DNA of 64,000 nucleotides. Source: Kluyvera genomosp. 1 (lineage in GTDB: Bacteria; Pseudomonadota; Gammaproteobacteria; Enterobacterales; Enterobacteriaceae). The notes beneath the pieces were generated by a model. The model saw only the letters and a list, made by a program, of their open reading frames with translations. It searched no databases and was not told the origin of the DNA. Location: the NCBI RefSeq assembly GCF_001266615.1, contig NZ_LGHZ01000015.1, positions 1-64,000 on the forward strand, in the 5' to 3' direction. Of this stretch, positions 61,220 to 64,000 are shown one piece after another. The position numbers and the translations under genes are program-made. The number at the start of each line of letters is the position of its first letter. The stretch's first letter is position 1.

Positions 61220-61550
61220 ATCGAGCGTTATTTCCCGGCGTCGCGGGCTCAATGACCACGCAGTCATACCACTCATCGATGCCGGGAATCGTCTTCGACA
61301 CCAGCCAGACCGCCCGGTCTGGCTAACGTCAACGCCCTCTTCCTGTTGTCTATTGTTGCCCCTCTTCGCTATCGCAATGCGACACTCTTTTTGCTCAAGG
61401 TAAGGACACATGCTGGCTGGCGTTTATCCAGCTTGCCAAACACGGGCCAAGCAACACCGTAGCGATTGATACGAAAAATAGAGACGTTACCCGCGAGAGA
61501 GCGATTTTTACGTGCGGAGATGGCGTGGTGGGAAATAACAAAATGGTGAT
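61220..61550. other. Intergenic region downstream of the symporter gene
   Basis: About 330 bases. It has a perfect hairpin at 61303-61324 and one open plus-strand frame without a start codon that runs from about 61330 to a stop near 61557 (containing AFIQLAKHG and GVVGNNKMVIN), which might be a decayed gene tail but matches nothing I know. No gene is called. Confidence 0.4.
61303..61324 (+). repeat. Perfect inverted repeat (hairpin)
   Basis: AGCCAGACCG and CGGTCTGGCT are exact reverse complements with two bases between. There is no T run after it, so it is not a typical terminator; it may stabilise the symporter mRNA 3' end. Confidence 0.6.
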
Positions 61551-61586
61551 AAATTAAGGGTTCATCCTATCGCTACGATGAACCCT
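61551..61586 (-). terminator. Terminator of the cheA-cheW transcript
   Basis: AGGGTTCATC (61557-61566) pairs with GATGAACCCT (61577-61586) across a ten-base loop; on the minus strand TTAATTT follows. It ends 7 bases past the cheW stop. Confidence 0.7.
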
Positions 61587-61593
61587 TTCGCTA

Positions 61594-62097
61594 TCAGGCT
61601 GCGTGGCTGGCAGCGCTATCAAGCAGCGCCATCTCTTCGCTATTGAGCAGCTTCTCAATGTTAACCAGAATCAACATGCGATCGCCCAGTGCGCCGAGGC
61701 CGGTCAGGTATTCAGTGGACAGCGTAACCGCAAACTCAGGTGCCGGGCGAATTTGCTCGGACGCCAGCGACAGCACATCAGAGACGCCATCGACCACAAT
61801 CCCAACCACACGCTGGCCGAGATTCAGCACGATCACCACTGTGTTGTCATTGTACTCAACGTCTTCCTGGCTGAATTTCACCCGCAGATCGACAATTGGC
61901 ACAATGACACCGCGCAGGTTAGTCACGCCTTTGATAAATGCCGGGGTATTGGCAATGCGCGTCACCTGATCGTAACCACGGATCTCCTGCACCTTCAGGA
62001 TATCAATGCCGTACTCTTCATTGCCCAGCGTAAACACCAAAAATTCCTGTCCTGTCGGCTCACCCGCCAGCTTTGTTACATTCGTCATACCGGTCAT
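61594..62097 (-). CDS. cheW: Chemotaxis coupling protein CheW
   Basis: Adapter that links receptors to CheA in the signalling array. 167 residues as in E. coli, with the two SH3-like lobes: [43 protein letters not shown], and [19 protein letters not shown]. The start at 62097 ([11 protein letters not shown]) follows the family; the frame extends 18 codons further without support. The cheA stop lies 22 bases upstream. Confidence 0.97.
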   Translation of the reverse strand: MTGMTNVTKLAGEPTGQEFLVFTLGNEEYGIDILKVQEIRGYDQVTRIANTPAFIKGVTNLRGVIVPIVDLRVKFSQEDVEYNDNTVVIVLNLGQRVVGIVVDGVSDVLSLASEQIRPAPEFAVTLSTEYLTGLGALGDRMLILVNIEKLLNSEEMALLDSAASHAA

Positions 62098-62119
62098 GTT
62101 TTTACCTTTTCTCTGCGTT

Positions 62120-64000
62120 TCAAGCGGCTGTGTTCGCCAGACGTTTTTCACGATTTAAACCCTGCAGGGCGGAGACATCGACAATCAGTGCGACGCTGCC
62201 GTCACCAAGGATAGTTGCCGCCGAAATACCCGGCACCTTGCGATAGTTGCTCTCGAGGTTTTTCACCACTACCTGATGCTGGCCAATCAACTGATCGACC
62301 AGCAGCGCATAGCGACGGCCAGCGCTTTGCAGGATGACGACAATGCCCTGCGTCGCTTCAGTTTTGGCCCCCTGCACGTCGAATGCTTTCCACAATTCAA
62401 CCAGCGGCAGGTATTCCCCACGCACTTCCAGTACGCGTTCGCCACCCGCCAGCGGATGCAAATCTTCTTCTCGCGGCTGCAGAGATTCCATCACCGCGTT
62501 GAGCGGCAGAATAAACACCTCTTCGCTCACCTTCACCGACATACCGTCAAGAATGGCCAGCGTCAGCGGCAACAGGATGCGGATGGTGGTTCCCGCCCCC
62601 TGCTTAGATTTGATTTCAACGTGGCCACCCATCTCCTGGATGTTCCGTTTCACCACGTCCATGCCCACGCCGCGCCCGGAGACATCGGTCACCTGTTCAG
62701 CTGTGGAGAAACCCGGGGCAAAGATCAGCATCCCGACCTCTTCGTCGGTCATGCTTTCGCTCACCGACATCCCCTGTGACATCGCCTTCGCCAGAATACG
62801 TTCACGGTTAAGCCCCGCCCCATCGTCGGTGACTTCAATACAAATATTGCCGCCCTGATGTTCGGCGGAAAGCGTCAGATTCCCCACCGCCGATTTCCCT
62901 GCCGCCAGACGCGCTTCCGGCAATTCGATTCCGTGATCGAGACTGTTACGCACCAGGTGGGTTAACGGGTCAATAATGCGTTCGATGAGGCTCTTATCGA
63001 GTTCGGTTGAGCTACCAATTTGCGTCAGTTCAACCTGCTTACCCAGTTTGCTTGCCAGGTCGCGGACCAGCCGCGGGAAGCGGCTGAAGACGTATTCCAT
63101 CGGCATCATACGGATGGACATCACCGATTCCTGCAGGTCGCGGGCGTTACGCTGAAGCTGGCCCATACTGGTAATCAGGTCACCGTGGGAAACCGGGTCA
63201 AGGGCATTTGAACGCTGTGCCAACATCGACTGGGTGATCACCAGCTCACCAACCAGGTTAATCAGCTGATCGACCTTTTCAACCGCCACGCGAATGCTGG
63301 TTGACTCACTGCTGCGTGCCGCCGGTTTTTCACGCTCCACGCGCGGGGCTGGCGCGGGACCATTGACCGCCACCGCAACCGGAATATCGACTGGCGCGGC
63401 GACCGCCTCCTCTTCTTCCGCCATAGGCTCAGCCTCTGCCGCCGTCGCAACAGTGGAAAACTCAATCTGATCGGCTTCAATGACGAAGCACAGCACCGCA
63501 ATGATGTCGTCCTGATTCACGTCGCCGTCGAGAGTCGCCGTCAAAGAATCTGCGGTCTTGCTGACTTCACTTAAGGTCGCCAGATTTCCCAGCTCCTCTT
63601 CCAGCATTTCCGGTTCACCGGCTTTCAGACGAGACAGCGTAATCTGCGTTTTACCACCCAGCGTCTGCTCCTCCTCCACATCCGGCTGCGGGCTATTGGC
63701 CACTACGCTCAGTCGGGTATTGCCCGCAATGGAAGAGACGCTTTCGCCTTTTGCCTCAAGCGCAAGCTGACGCAAGGCATTGCAGATATATTCGAAGCTG
63801 GCAGCATCCGGTTCGGTGGAGCTTTTATAGGCGTCGAGCTGTTCCTGCATAATATCTTTGGTTTCCAAAAACAGGTTGATAATATCGGTGTTGAGCTGCA
63901 TTTCCCCACGCCGGGCTTCATCCAGCAGGTTCTCCATCAGGTGCGTGGTTTCCTGCAAAATGGTGAAGCCAAAGGTGCCAGCGCCGCCCTTAATCGAGTG
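62120..64000 (-). CDS. cheA: Chemotaxis histidine kinase CheA (5' end outside the window)
   Basis: Class II histidine kinase that phosphorylates CheY and CheB. 626 residues are present and the frame continues past the edge; the last codon (63998-64000) is the phospho-accepting His of the P1 domain ([12 protein letters not shown]). After P1 come the P2 domain (about 130-220 in full-length numbering), a Pro/Ala/Glu-rich linker longer than in K-12, P3 dimerisation, the P4 ATPase with N, G1 and G2 boxes ([27 protein letters not shown]) and the P5 CheW-like domain. About 46 N-terminal residues are missing. Confidence 0.96.
   Translation of the reverse strand, partial: HSIKGGAGTFGFTILQETTHLMENLLDEARRGEMQLNTDIINLFLETKDIMQEQLDAYKSSTEPDAASFEYICNALRQLALEAKGESVSSIAGNTRLSVVANSPQPDVEEEQTLGGKTQITLSRLKAGEPEMLEEELGNLATLSEVSKTADSLTATLDGDVNQDDIIAVLCFVIEADQIEFSTVATAAEAEPMAEEEEAVAAPVDIPVAVAVNGPAPAPRVEREKPAARSSESTSIRVAVEKVDQLINLVGELVITQSMLAQRSNALDPVSHGDLITSMGQLQRNARDLQESVMSIRMMPMEYVFSRFPRLVRDLASKLGKQVELTQIGSSTELDKSLIERIIDPLTHLVRNSLDHGIELPEARLAAGKSAVGNLTLSAEHQGGNICIEVTDDGAGLNRERILAKAMSQGMSVSESMTDEEVGMLIFAPGFSTAEQVTDVSGRGVGMDVVKRNIQEMGGHVEIKSKQGAGTTIRILLPLTLAILDGMSVKVSEEVFILPLNAVMESLQPREEDLHPLAGGERVLEVRGEYLPLVELWKAFDVQGAKTEATQGIVVILQSAGRRYALLVDQLIGQHQVVVKNLESNYRKVPGISAATILGDGSVALIVDVSALQGLNREKRLANTAA

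Overview
The window is a chromosomal segment of a motile member of the Enterobacteriaceae, in the Enterobacter / Citrobacter / Lelliottia / Leclercia neighbourhood. Most proteins match their E. coli K-12 counterparts nearly end to end, and the backbone order is that of the K-12 yebY-to-cheA region (yebY-yebZ-yobA-holE-yobB-exoX-ptrB-yebE-purT-eda-edd-zwf-hexR-pykA-lpxM-mepM-znuACB-ruvBAC-yebC-nudB-aspS-yecDEN-cmoAB-cutC-yecM-argS, then flh and che). Genus cannot be fixed from the sequence alone.

Region by region: 1-4400 is a low-gene-density, AT-richer accessory stretch with a cold-type lipid A acyltransferase paralogue (lpxP-like), an unrecognised secreted or anchored protein, a ClbS/DfsB-family protein, a DUF2000 protein and a BamE-like lipoprotein. 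It ends at the antisense sRNA pair sdsR/ryeA (4430-4679). 4700-12250 holds copper-related yebY-copD-copC, holE, yobB, exoX, ptrB, yebE and PurR-controlled purT. 12300-19500 is a central-carbon block (eda, edd, zwf, hexR, pykA) with visible GntR and HexR sites. 19500-24600 carries lipid A myristoylation (lpxM), the murein endopeptidase mepM and the Zur-controlled zinc importer znuACB. 24600-37250 is housekeeping: Holliday-junction processing (ruvABC), aspS, argS, tRNA wobble modification (cmoAB) and small conserved genes.

37450-43900 is accessory relative to K-12: a second PBP2-type transpeptidase next to argS (the position of Salmonella PBP2SAL), and a rhamnogalacturonide uptake and hydrolysis group made of two paralogous GPH-family transporters and a GH105 hydrolase; one transporter has its own CRP-type promoter. 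44100-64000 is the flagellar and chemotaxis locus (flhBAE; cheZ-cheY-cheB-cheR-tap-tar; cheW-cheA). It is interrupted twice by plus-strand genes: a complete four-gene chaperone-usher fimbrial operon between flhB and cheZ, and a dicarboxylate/amino-acid symporter-like gene between tar and cheW. cheA runs off the right edge, and the last codon of the window is its phospho-accepting histidine.

The most useful second-look items are the fimbrial and transporter insertions in the motility locus, the palindromic repeat in the zwf leader, the ruvC terminator embedded in the LexA-controlled ruvAB promoter, the GntR operator upstream of the zwf terminator, the class II CRP promoter of the second sugar transporter, and substitutions at usual functional residues in YobB and in the symporter. 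I did not see a clearly new defence, mobile or CRISPR system.
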